Below are positions 23,396 to 34,443 of a DNA stretch of 64,000 bases, piece after piece. The position numbers and the translations under genes were made by a program. The notes beneath the pieces are model-generated. The model was not told the DNA's origin. It was given only the letters and a program-made list of their open reading frames with translations, and made no database searches. Within the stretch, counting starts at the first letter, position 1; each line of letters begins with the position of its first letter. This DNA comes from Heterodera schachtii (taxonomy: Eukaryota > Nematoda > Chromadorea > Rhabditida > Heteroderidae). The stretch covers positions 3,107,626-3,171,625 of the forward strand of contig SIJG01000002.1 of the NCBI GenBank assembly GCA_023374025.1, given 5' to 3'.

Positions 23396-25270
23396 TTTTG
23401 CCACTCGCAAAGCCGAAATTTTCCGTCGCGTTCCATGGGCCATAATTTCTTCAAATTGCCAATTAAAAATTACTCGAGACAATAATTTATCGGATTTATT
23501 GACAGAGACATAAATATAAGTACTTTGACCTTTTTCTGATCAGTTTGGTCCAAAAGTGTTGCCACTTCCTCTCGTCCCGCTTTTAGTGAATGGGGGGGGG
23601 GGGAATAATGCGCGGAACGGCGCCGGCATTTTGATCAGGCGGGTGCGGGGCAAGGGGAGGAATGATCGGCGTCAAAAATGCGGAGCAATTTTATGCACAT
23701 GCGCTCATTTGCACCGCGCCGCCGCCACCGACCGACCGATCGACCGACAATGACCCGTCCAGACATTTTCCCTCCCCGGCACCCTTTCTCCGCTGATCAT
23801 AATCAGATCAACAACCAACAGACAGATCACAAATCAACCGACACGCCCTTGCCGCGGCGCGTCACACAATGCCCCACACTCACTCAACGTTCTTTGGTAC
23901 CTCATAATTTTGTCGCCGTCGCCGCCGTCGAAGCGGCGGCGAGAGGAGGAAGCTTAATTTATTTGGGAAAGGGCCATCAATCAGCAGGGAAAAGGAAGAA
24001 GAAGCACAAGCAAACAAAAGCAACGGGTTCCCGACGCTGTGACGGGCGTCAGTCATTTGGGCGACAACCGAACAAATGACAACACACACAAAATCACGGC
24101 ATGCAAATCGCGCACCCATCCATCAAAAGGGACAATAAAATTCGTGGCACTTTGCGGGGGGGGTGCCGCCGGGTGACGCGTCGATTCGCATGGCATTTTG
24201 GCCAAAATCCTCTCAGAAAACAGTCGTCTCCCAAGCGGTGACAGATACCAAAGCACTTTGTTGCTAATGAAGCATTAGCATTGACTCGTCCCATTTTGGT
24301 GACCAACAACAGCTCAAGCAATTTGGACGTTTGACGAGCAAATAAAAAAACGCCTTTTGCCCCCCCCCCCCCGCGGGGGCACCCCCAAAAAACGCCCTAA
24401 GGCAATTAATCATAAACCAATTCAATTCAATTCATCTGCTGCTAGTTTTCTCCCAGCGCCCAAAGGTCATTTTTGCGACCGAGTTTCCCACGTAAATTAC
24501 ACGACGCGAAGTCTGTTTTTTCGGTGCTGCTATCCACGAGCGAGATCATTTTGCGGACAAAATCCGCTGATCAGAAAAAAATATAATGAAAAATGCGATC
24601 ATTTTTTATGTGAGAATAAAAGCAAAAAAAGGGGGGAAAGAAAGGGGAGGGAATTCCGCATAAATTTTAATGATGAGAAAGTTTATTGAAATAAAACAAT
24701 AAAAAGGAGGAACGTGGAACGGAAGCGGATGAATGAATGATAAATTTGAAAACAGAAAAATGGAACCCAAGAAACGAAGGGGCAAATTCTCAATGTTTTA
24801 TTATTTTTATTATTCCAAATCGAGAAAATTTCAATTTCAGACAGAAGATCGACGACTAATCAAAAATGAACGAATCCATCTGATCAGTTCGAGTAAAAAA
24901 ACAACTTCAATTTGGGAGTAATTTATTTTTATTGCCTTTCCCATCCGGGGAATGCCAGAAGTACAAATTCAGTGGTTGTAAGAAAAAACATCAGCAGGAC
25001 AATGGACAAGGTTGAGAAGCCGAAGACCCTTTGTTTTGGGGGATTTTCGCGAAAGCAATTAACAAATGTACCCAAAAAACGACCAATTTCCTTCAACTAG
25101 TTTTTGTTTTTAGATTTTAGGGGGCGTGGCCCCCAGCTTGGCCATGCCCTTCTTGGTGTTTCAAGTGTTTGTCCGTTCGTTCATATGTCATGCCATGGCA
25201 TTTGTTCCATTGCCCCCCCCCCTTCCCATTTTCTTTCCGATCAGTCCACAACATTCATTCATTCAATCAG
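23396..25270. other. Intergenic, no gene supported
   Basis: Mixed composition with short (GACC)n near 23735-23750 and C runs at 24361-24372. Open frames here lack splice-consistent or family-like content. This is the 3' side of the SREK1-like gene. Confidence 0.5.
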
Positions 25271-28200
25271 TCAGTCCTCCTCGCTCTTCAGCTGCTTCAG
25301 CTTCACTCGCTCCAACAATCGCTCGCGCAGAGTCTCCTCCTCGCCCTGCTCCTCCATCGCCACCGCCGCCTTCTCCGTCTTTATTGTTGCTGTCGTCGTC
25401 ACTTCCATCGGAGTTGCCGTCGTCTCATCCTCTGCCAAAATGGGTGAATTTGGACACGAAAAAGGCCCCAAAAAGAAGGAAAAAAACAAACAAAAATTTA
25501 TACACTTTAAAGGAAATTAAATTAACAAAGCAAAAATTGCAATTTGTCTCTGTCCAATGCAAATGCAAATGAAATGCCTTTTTCGCCCTTTTTCTGTGCT
25601 TTCATTCATTCCTTTCCTTTACCGCTGGCGTTTGTCCGTTCCGACGGCGGCGTTTGCGGCTCTTTCTTTGCCTTTTTGGGCGAATGGGACAAATCACTGG
25701 TCGAGGAGGAACTCTTTTTGCTCTTTTTTGAAGACTTTTCCTGAAAAAATTGTTGCCATAAGCAAAAGCAAAAATCGCGTTTCAGAGGCACTAATTTTGC
25801 CGTGTTAAATGTAATAAATAATTTTGAAAAGGAAAACGCGTGAATTTTTGAAACAATTTCCCAATAAATTCACGAAATAAAAAGAAAATGAATTGAATAT
25901 TTTTTTTCATAATTGACCCCCGAAAAAGCTCTAAATGGACATATTCAATCAAAATCAGAGAATGGGCTAAAAACATCTTTGACTGGGCCAAATTTTGAAA
26001 AATTGGTAGAAGAAATGAATTCCTCCTTTTTTAAGGCGACGGGCAAAAAAAAATCCGACTTTCCCGTCTCCAAACTTTTTTCAGGTTATAATCCCGGCCA
26101 AAATATTATACTTAAAAGTCGAGAAATTGACGGGGCTTCTACAATAATAAAATTCCATCTTTTTGCCGCCGTTTTGTGTCTGTCTCATGTCTTTCTCTCC
26201 CCTCCCCCACACTACCTCGTCCTTGTCGCGCTTCTTCTCCCGCGACCGACTTCGCTTCCGCTCCTTTTTCTCCTTCGCCGTCGTCTCTCTGTCCCTCTCG
26301 CGCTCTCTCTCCCGCTCTTTGTCTTTTTTGCTGCTCTTCTCCTTGTCGCGCTCTCTGCTGCTTCTGTCTTTGTCCCGTTTCGATGCTTTGCTGCCGCTTT
26401 CTCTGGTGGAACGGTCGCGTGAACGAGAGCTAAACATTTTTTTGGCAAAATAATTTTTTTTTTAAATGCCGAAACGAAAATGTCCGTAGAAATTAGCACA
26501 CCGTTTGCTGGCCTTTTTGCGGTCTTTGTCACGTGAGCGAGAACGGCGACGCGACCGCGAGCGTTTGCGATCGCGCGACCGCGAACGGCGGCGACGCGAG
26601 CGAGACGGCGACCGGGTGGAGCGAGAACGGGAACGACGTCGGCGAGAACGAGAGCGGGAACGACGACTGTGACTGGAGGACCTGTGGAAAGGGAAAAATT
26701 GGAGGCCGATAGGCGGATGGATTTCGGATCCAATAATTAACGTGTTTAGGGGGGGAGGGGCAGGGCCAAAGAGGGGGAATTCCCATCTCAAAATCTCATA
26801 ATAAAAATTCCATCGAACGTCTGTCATTCCGCTTGTTTCACCCACCCACCCCATAATTCTTTGCCCACTTACGTTGAACGTGAGCGGGTGGAGCGTTTGA
26901 CGGATGGACGCGGAGAAGTCGGCACAACGCGTGGGGCGCTGACCCCGGGACGGAACGGCGAATAGCCACGGCCTGTCAAAAGCATTTGCTTAACTTTTCT
27001 CGACAATTCGGGCCATTTAAAGGCGATATTAAAACAGTGAATCGGCGTAACATTTGCCTTCTTCCCCCTAATAACATACTGTTAGTACCGGTGTCCGTCG
27101 TTGTGCGCCCGTCGCTGCCGCTTTTGATCGCTTCCTCCACCTCCTCAAGTGCCTGGTCAGCCGTTTTGCGTTGTGGTTTTATGATCGCAACTTTGGAATG
27201 TTGGATTCTGAGGGGATCATAATTTAAAAAGTGGATTAAAACTTGAGGCCAGAACCAGGGATTTCAGCACTGACAATGAGCCGTGGTTTTTGCATTAACT
27301 CAAAAATTGTTAAAATTATAGCATTTTGTTCATTTTTGGCAAGCCCTATGATATTAAGGGAGATATTCTTGAGAAATTTTTGAAGATTTTCATTGAGAAT
27401 TTTTTGAGTTCGAGCGAGAATCCCAACTCAGTACCCGAAGCTCTAATTAAACTAATTGAATATGCCGTTTAAATTAGGATTTTAACCCTGACAAGCATGT
27501 CCGTGTCCATCTCTAAACTCATGGATCCTGCGCTTGATCCGTCAAAATTCCGAGTGCTCTAATAAATTTATAGTTTTTTTTATTCCCAGATTCCATTGAA
27601 AAATCTAACAAATGAAGCCCCTACTTTTATAAATTATCCTATTTTTACACAATGTTGGGAGATCCCATTCGACCTTAATGGGCGTCCCTGAAACTCCAAT
27701 GAGTCGCTGTTTTGCAGTGCCAATGGCACCGACGACTGCTGACTGAACTCGACGTAAGCGTAGTCACAGGGCAAATAGTCGTTGCCGGCCGCCATCCGCA
27801 AATACATCACCTGACAAAAGAGCGTATTATAAAACGGAGAAAACTATTAATAAAGAGCTAACTGTTTTGAATTTTAAAATCAAAAGTTGAAATTTTGTTC
27901 CAAATTCCAATTTTGCCCCCCCCCCGCGGGGCTTTCGTTGGCCCTCTCACCTCGCCAATGCACGCGTTGAAGAAGTTGAGCACCTCCTCGCCGTCGCATC
28001 CCTTTGGCAAATTGCCCACGTAAACAGTGCGTCGGATTTCCTCCACTTTGGCCGGCTCTGTCGTTGGTGGCAACGGTGGGTAGGCGGGCAGACCGAGCGC
28101 CGTCAAATTGGGGTCAATCGTCACAATCTGCGGAGGTTGGGTTTTTTCATAAATTTGATTTATTTGTGTGGATGGGTATGTATGTAAGGGGAAGTGCCAT

Positions 28201-29195
28201 TTTGAGAAATTTAAATGTAAGGGATTGGGCGCGAGTTAAAGTATTGTTGGCTTTTTCCTAAACGGTTTCATTAATTCCATCTTTCCCCTCAAATTCTCAC
28301 ACCTGAACGCAAAGTTTCGAAATAATTGACCTAATTGACCCTCCCCCTCTCTAATCGCTCTCCGCTAATTGAATACAACCGAAGGTTTCAAAAATGTGAC
28401 CCCTAACGGGGACGAACCATTTGCTGTCCTTCGCCCATGTCCTGCAGTTGGTTGGTGATGTGTGGCGGCAGTTGGCGCTGGCCGGGCAAAGCGGTGATGC
28501 CGCTTTGCAACGCTGTCTCCTCGTCGGGAATGACATCTTTGGGGAAATGGCAAATTGTTAGGCAAAAAGAACAAGCAGTATTGATGACAAGAATGTAAAT
28601 CAAAGCAGACCCCGGTATCAGAGAAGGCCGGGAAATTTTTCATTTTTCGGGTCAGATACCATTTCGTTTTTTGCCAGGAAACCAGGCAATATCAGGACCG
28701 GCACGGTTAATACTTCCCGACCCCTAAATAAAGCAACTGAGCTATTTATCGGATTTTTTTAAAGGGAAATCGTTTTTAACATGGTCTAATTGTAAGGCCC
28801 CTTTGCCATCTTAATTGTGCGCCCTTTCCATCGTCCCCTATCACTTGTCTGTGACGGAATGCAGACCAACGCTCGGTCCAGGAACACCGTGTTGGTCAAA
28901 TGTTGGCCAACCTCCACGCCGCGTTCGTCCTCAAATTTGATGTAGGCAAACCGAAGCTGCTGACTGTTCTGCACCATGGACAAATCGGACGGGTAAATCT
29001 GAAGGGTTAATTCAAAAATTTGAATCCCATTTATTTAAAATGTTTTGTGTAAGGACCACCAATTTGTGTTCAGAAATTGAGCCGACAAACCTTAAACTCC
29101 TCAATACGGCCGACGTAAGAAAAGAGCATTTGAATCTGTTCTTTGGTGGCAAAGGGCGAAATGTTGCTGATATGCAACACTTGGGTAGAGGTCAT
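25271..29195 (-). CDS. SREK1/SRrp86-like SR splicing regulator
   Basis: Nuclear pre-mRNA splicing regulator, 527 residues. Eleven exons all fit phase: 29195-29091, 28998-28845, 28536-28418, 28127-27951, 27810-27674, 27207-27089, 26972-26873, 26681-26502, 26429-26216, 25740-25623, 25431-25271. RRM1 opens TSTQVLHISNISPFATKEQI and closes RALVCIPS. The linker has LPGQRQLPPHITNQL. RRM2 opens EEIRRTVYVGNLPKGCDGEE (the phrase EEIRRTVYVGNL is diagnostic as I recall SREK1) and closes QGRPLR/IQHSKVAIIKP. The RS domain (SRRSRSRSRRRRSRSRSTRS) is followed by the Lys/Glu/Arg repeats (DKERERERERDRE) typical of SREK1. The C-terminus is a charged helix ending KQLKSEED. All introns are GT-AG, a useful contrast to neighbours. 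Confidence 0.9.
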
Positions 29196-29511
29196 GTCGA
29201 GCAAAATTCACAACAATTTGCTGAAAATTATCTGTGATAAAATGAATACATATGTGCTTAAGTTAGCCTTAGGCAAAGGCAATTCGATTGCAATTTCTCA
29301 TTTTCTTTCATTTCCTTGTCAATGGATGGAATCAAATTGGAAATGAGAATTTGTCAAGAGAAGGATTATTCATTAATACATATGTACATAATGTCTCATT
29401 TTTAAGACTTGTAAATTTTTCCATGAAACTGAAAAGCACGAGTTCAATTACATACTTTCGGTTTTGTTTTTAATTATTTTTTTATTTTTTAGTACCTAAA
29501 GCATAGAGACA
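29196..29511. other. Upstream region of SREK1-like gene
   Basis: AT-rich 5' flank of the SREK1-like gene. No TATA box was recognised. Confidence 0.4.
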
Positions 29512-29800
29512 GAGAAAGAAGACAAAGTTAGTAGAGAAGCAGAGAAAAAGAATTAGGAAAAGAGTGAAAGGAAAAAGAAAAAATAACAAGAGAAATAGTG
29601 TGTAACCTTTTGCTGTTATTCTTTTTTTCTATCGCTTTATTTACAACCCATCCCTTTATATCATAAAGAAATTCATGTTTCCGATTTCTTTTTATTAAGT
29701 ACTTAAGAACGAGCACAAAAAAGAGGATGGTGTCTATTGCATCTACCCTAATCTTTTTAAATTTTGAACGCCCCTCTTTGAGGGGTAAAATTCGAATTGA
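29512..29800 (-). repeat. Dispersed repeat R, copy 1
   Basis: Read on the minus strand it begins near ACCCCCTCAAAGAGGGGCG (a small palindrome CCCCTC-AAA-GAGGGG), then GATGGGTTGTAAA, then TTACACACTATTTCTCTTG and a pyrimidine-rich tail TTCTTTCTCTGTCTCTATGC. Copies 2 (52200-52450) and 3 (55885-56160) share these blocks in the same order. Copies 1 and 2 also share a conceptual peptide (WVVNK/R...LHTISL), so the family may derive from a coding sequence. Confidence 0.75.
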
Positions 29801-30065
29801 TAAAGTCGATTGGATTCATGTTGATCATTCGTGTTTTTGGGCGTTTCGTGTTAGTGTTTCGTTTTCATATTTTGGCACGAACACGAAATTTTAAAACACT
29901 GCTAAAAATGGGAGGGGGTTGAGATATTTTGAAAATTGGGAGAAAAGGAAATTTTTTTTGAGAAAAATTAATAATTGAAATTCCGAAAATAGGAAAAATC
30001 TAATCTAATGGTTAAACCTCTAGTCTTTCCTTGATTTCTACCTTGGTAACATATAAATCCGTTCC

Positions 30066-30702
30066 CTGATGATTAGGGCCCGGATTTTTAGTGGCAAAAA
30101 AACCCAAAATAATTAACTAAATAGTGACAAAAAAATGCCAAAACAGTGGCAAAATAGTGACGAAAAGTCCGAAATAGTGACGAATAGTGGCATAATTTTC
30201 AGCCAAAAATTGAGCAAACAATTTTTTTATTCACTGGTTGCTGTTGCTAATGCGGTTACAAATATTAACATTTTTTAAATCCAAAATTTTGACAAGAAAA
30301 AAAAATTTGAGGGATGAATTTTTGCGAAAATTTTCCATTTTTAGGGGTGTATTTTTTTTAATTTTAGCTCGGTCTTAGGGATGTATTTTTTGAAAATTTT
30401 TTAGGTCGATTCTTTGGGGTGTATTTTTTGATTTTCTTGCATTTTTATTGAGAAATTTTCCAAAAAATGTCGGTATAGTGGCAAAAATAGTGACGAAACG
30501 CCAAAATAGTGGCAAAAAACTATTTTAGTGGCCAACTTCCGAAATAATATAATTTTTGTGGTGAAGCTCCAAAATAGTGATGAATAGTGGCGTTAAAACG
30601 AAGAATTTTCGAGCTAAAAATGTTTTTTTATGCATTTCTCGTTGAAATAAAGCCGCAGAAAAAAATAGTAAAAAACCCAAGAATCCGGGCCATACTGATG
30701 AT
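30066..30702. mobile_element. hAT-type MITE 2 (621 bp) with 8-bp TSD
   Basis: Element 30074-30694 starts TAGGGCCCGGATTTTT and ends with the near-complement AAGAATCCGGGCCATA (14 of 16). It is flanked by CTGATGAT at 30066-30073 and 30695-30702. The interior repeats ATAGTGGC/ATAGTGACGAAA. No coding frame. Confidence 0.8.
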
Positions 30703-31244
30703 ATGTACATTCAGTCTCAAAAATATTTTATCAAAAAATTTTTTTCGAAAAATTCGATTTTCTCAAAAAAGAATGGTGGCAAAAATATCTTTTTTACGCC
30801 AAAAGAAACGTCTATTACCACATCCAACATTGGGCTTTATCACAGGGTTCGGATCAGGGCCGGACGTAACTGATTTTAATTATGGAAATCCGTAATCCGT
30901 CATTACGGAGGTCCAAAAAGGCCGTAATTTGAAGTAATCCGTAATCCGTAATTTCCAAATTTTTTAATTTTAATATTTTTATTTAAAAAATCCAATCTAA
31001 AAATTGATTAAGAGTAATTTATGATCAAAATAAAAGCTTTGCATGATTTTTCAAGGACGGGTATACCGGTTTCCAAGGACAAAGGGGAAAATCCCATTAA
31101 ATTCAAGGACATTTAAAAATTTTATCAAATGAGATTAAAAATGCTTAAATTATATCCAAATGGTTTATATTTTTGGAAAAAGTGAAGAATACTGACGTCC
31201 TCGAATTTGTGTACAAATTTTATAGCAATCGGCTCCTCTCGGTC

Positions 31245-31765
31245 TGTACACACCGAGTCAAAAAACGAGACATGTGTCAATAAAGAGAGAGTGCAGAGAA
31301 AAATACATTTCTCTCATTTTGGCGTACTATTTCATTACAGGGAAAGAAAAAACTTAAAAAATTACGATATTCAAGGACCATTTTTGAGGATTTTTGCCAA
31401 CCAAATTGGACAAACTTGGTATCATTCGAAAGCTCTCGACAAGGATAAGCTTTTTCTAAGCAAATGCTAAGCAATTCAATGAGTTAGAAAAAATATATGA
31501 GCGTTTGAAAATTTGTTTTTGGAATAACTTTTGAGTTTGAGCATAGACAAATAATAAATCAGCATAGAAAGATGCAGAAAATTTTTCTCTATCTCTATGC
31601 AAAGTTTGAAGCGGATTTAACATAGGACAAAAAACTAAACATAGAAAAGTCAATTCGGTTTTTCTCTATTAACAGAGATAAATAAATAGTACGTCAAAAA
31701 GAGAGATGTTTTTTCTCTGCACTCTCTATTTATTGGCACACATCTCGTTTTTTGAAACGGTGTGT
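31245..31765. mobile_element. Foldback element C
   Basis: About 85-bp imperfect terminal inverted repeats: left arm from ACACACCGAGTCAAAAAACG to GGCGTACTATT, right arm its reverse ending CGTTTTTTGAAACGGTGTGT. The interior includes TTGGTATCATTCGAAAGCT, a motif shared in inverse orientation with foldback B. No target duplication was found; MITE 3 is inserted directly beside its right end. Confidence 0.6.
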
Positions 31766-32448
31766 GTAATGAATAGGGCTCGGAAAAATATGGATATAAA
31801 ATCGCAAAATATAGCCATAAAATATGGACCAAAAATCACGAAATATGGACATAAAATGGCAAAAATATGGACATAAATTTATCAAATTGGGGGTATTATT
31901 TCTCAAAATTTCTTCAAATTCACTAAACGCAAAGTAAAACTTTCAACATTGGTTAAATAAGGTATAAAAAATCAATTTACAAGAAAAAAAACACGATACA
32001 GCTTAAAATTTACTCATTTTAGCTAAAAATCAACGTGAAAAGCGAAATTTTCGTTTTTTTTGCTTATTTTTGACATAAATTAAGCAATTTTTAAGAAAAT
32101 TTAAATTTAATCAATTATTTCGACAAAATTTTGCTAAAAAATGTCTATTTCTGAAATTTTTTCGGTCTTTATGGGTCAAAAATGCCAATTTACCTGATTG
32201 GGGCCGTTCTAATAGAGGTTTTTTGGAAAAATGCCAAAATATGGACATAAAATATGGATAAAAATGCCAAGATATGGAAAAATATGGAAATATGGACATA
32301 AATCGCGAAATATGGAAAAATATGGATATAGAAATTCGTCCTAGAGGCTTCAAAACAAGCTAAAAACATGTTTTTCGTACGTTTCAGGCCTCCCAGAGTC
32401 CAGGAAAAAAATATGGATTTCCATATAATTCCGAGCCCTAGTAATGAA
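31766..32448. mobile_element. hAT-type MITE 3 (667 bp) with 8-bp TSD
   Basis: Element 31774-32440 starts TAGGGCTCGGAA and ends TTCCGAGCCCTA, a perfect inverted repeat. It is flanked by GTAATGAA at 31766-31773 and 32441-32448. The interior is built from ATATGGACATAAAA-like repeats. Confidence 0.9.
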
Positions 32449-32876
32449 TAGAGTGCTCATTTTTCAGCACCAAAAATCACCGATTAAGTACTGTAAAAAG
32501 CATCAAATTTTCCCAAAATCAGCATGAAAAAAGCATAAAAACGGCAAAATCAGCATAAAAAATTGGAAAAAGCATAAAAATTAAGGGATTAAAGGCCCAA
32601 AAAACTGAAGGCAGCAAAAAAAAAAAAATTATTTGATTGCTCCCTGATTCTAAAAACCCCCAAAATAGGTGCTAAAAATGTTAATAGGGACCGGACTTTT
32701 AAGCACGAAAGGTTTGCAAATAGGCACCTAAAATGGGCACAAAAAATTACAAAAACTCCAAAATAGGCACAAAAAATTGGAAAAAGGCAGCAAAAATTAA
32801 CACTTTTGGGTAAATTTTGACGGTTGCCTTTTGCTGAACGGGTTTCAAATTCCAATAAAGCAATTAAGAGATCGAT

Positions 32877-33058
32877 GAAATAAGTAGGGCTGCAAATTAT
32901 ATGGAAATCCATATTTTTTTCCTGGACTGCGGGTGGCCTGAAACGCACGAAAAACATGTTTTTAGCTTGGTTTGAAGCTTCTAGGATGGATTTCTATATC
33001 CATATTTTTCCATATTTCGAGATTTTATATCCATATTTTTTGCAGCCCTAGAAATAAG
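32877..33058. mobile_element. hAT-type MITE 4 (166 bp) with 8-bp TSD
   Basis: Element 32885-33050 starts TAGGGCTGCAAA and ends TTTTGCAGCCCTA, flanked by perfect GAAATAAG (32877-32884 and 33051-33058). Its interior in reverse matches the right part of MITE 3 (GTCCAGGAAAAAAATATGG), so the two are one family in opposite orientation. Confidence 0.92.
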
Positions 33059-33191
33059 TCGGGTGTTAATATTTTAGTTGCTCCTCCCCCTTTTAAAATA
33101 TACATTTATTTGGCAATAAAACATGAATTTCTGCCTTCTCAGTTAACAATTAATTGATGTTAAATGACATTTTGACCATTTTTTCATTCCG

Positions 33192-33891
33192 TCACTTTTC
33201 CTGGGCTTCGGACACTTCTTTTGGGAATGCCTTCGTGTGCAATGCCGTGGCTATTTTTAGGCCGTCACTCTTCCGGAAGATGTCGGCCCCTGTGAAACCC
33301 ATTGTTTGGCCTCTCCGGTTCACAAAGGCATCAATCAGAATGGTGTCACCTAAAAAGAACCCAGCAATAAATCTTGGGTTTTTCTATTTACGTAAAAATG
33401 AAATTTTAAAGAAAAAAAAATTAGAATTGGATGGCATTTAATTTCTTTTCCAACTTTTTTCACACAATTACCTAACCAATTTTTGCTGGTGCCAAATAAT
33501 TTACAGTCAAATCCACGCTGACACCGGCCGACCCGCGCCGTGTCGCGCACAAAGCAGTCGTTGTCACAATGTCCACCTGTGCTGTGTGTTTTTTGATATA
33601 CCACAATTTTTGTTTTCATTTTTCCTGACCAATGTCGCGGTCAGTCCGCCGTGCAAAGTGCCAAAAGTGTTCGTGTGTTCTTCCTGCACTTCCATTTCGA
33701 CTTTCACTCGGCCTTCGGCTACGTCCACAACTCGGCACTTCAAAAAAAAAAGAAAGAAAGAGGCTGTCAATGCTTCAATCAAATTTCAGCTTTACTTTGG
33801 CAGCAGTTCTCTGAAAATTTTGCATCGCTGCATAACTTTTGTAGAAACCGGAGACCAACTCGAAATATTTGGATTTGGAAGCAGCTGCCAT
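33192..33891 (-). CDS. Hotdog acyl-CoA thioesterase, ACOT13-like, copy B
   Basis: About 152-residue hotdog-fold thioesterase. Exons: 33891-33796, 33737-33630, 33576-33477, 33349-33192 (TGA), all GT-AG. The start MAAASKSKYFELVSGFYKSY aligns with copy A. The core EEHTNTFGTLHGGLTATL, VDIVTTTALCATRRG and ADIFRKSDGLKIATALHTKA closely match the vertebrate ACOT13 pattern as recalled (HTNxxGTLHGGLTATLVD). The conserved Asn in HTN, the HGG turn and the Asp of LVD are present. There is no targeting peptide. It is 22 kb from copy A on the same strand, so the duplication is dispersed, not tandem. Confidence 0.9.
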
Positions 33892-34443
33892 TTAAAATTG
33901 TTGGATTGGATATGCAATTAATGCTGTTCTTAATGGCCTGGGAGAAATTAAATTAAATCGTCAGAACTGGTTCGGAAAACAAGCAAAAACTCGTTCCCCC
34001 CCCCCCGCCCTTTTTTTTTCTCACATTTCTCATTTTTTGGGTAACAAATTTGTGATTTAATGTACTTTATCTGTTAGCTGAGTACGTTCTTTCAAATTCT
34101 CAATTCTCACCAAGTTGTTTCCGCTCTTTTTGAGCATTCCTTCCCAAATTTACCTCTGTCAAATGCATTTTTAGTTGAAAAGGAAAGGGGAGGAAAGGAC
34201 CCCCAAAACATTATGTACACAAAACATAAATTAGAAAGGACAAATCGCCGTTATTGATTCTTTATTTGCTAAATTCTCGCCTCAATGAGTTGGAATGGGA
34301 GGCGAGTGCATTTTTTTCCAATGAAATTTCAAATTTTCTTCATTTTTTTCTTTGGCCTACTCATTCTCGACAGCTGTGAAAACATTTTGACTGATGCTTT
34401 TCCAATCCAAAGATTCTCATTAAAGGCTTTTCCAAGCCCACCC
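33892..34443. other. Divergent intergenic region between thioesterase B and PAM
   Basis: Shared 5' region for genes on opposite strands. A frame open from ATG 34285 is continuous with PAM exon 1 (extra hydrophobic MKFQIFFIFFFGLLI), so the true PAM start could lie here. Poly-C near 33998-34007. Confidence 0.5.

Noticed and set aside
29528..29716. 62-residue open frame as a gene
   Set aside because: It lies within dispersed repeat R, and the shared peptide is explained by the repeat family.
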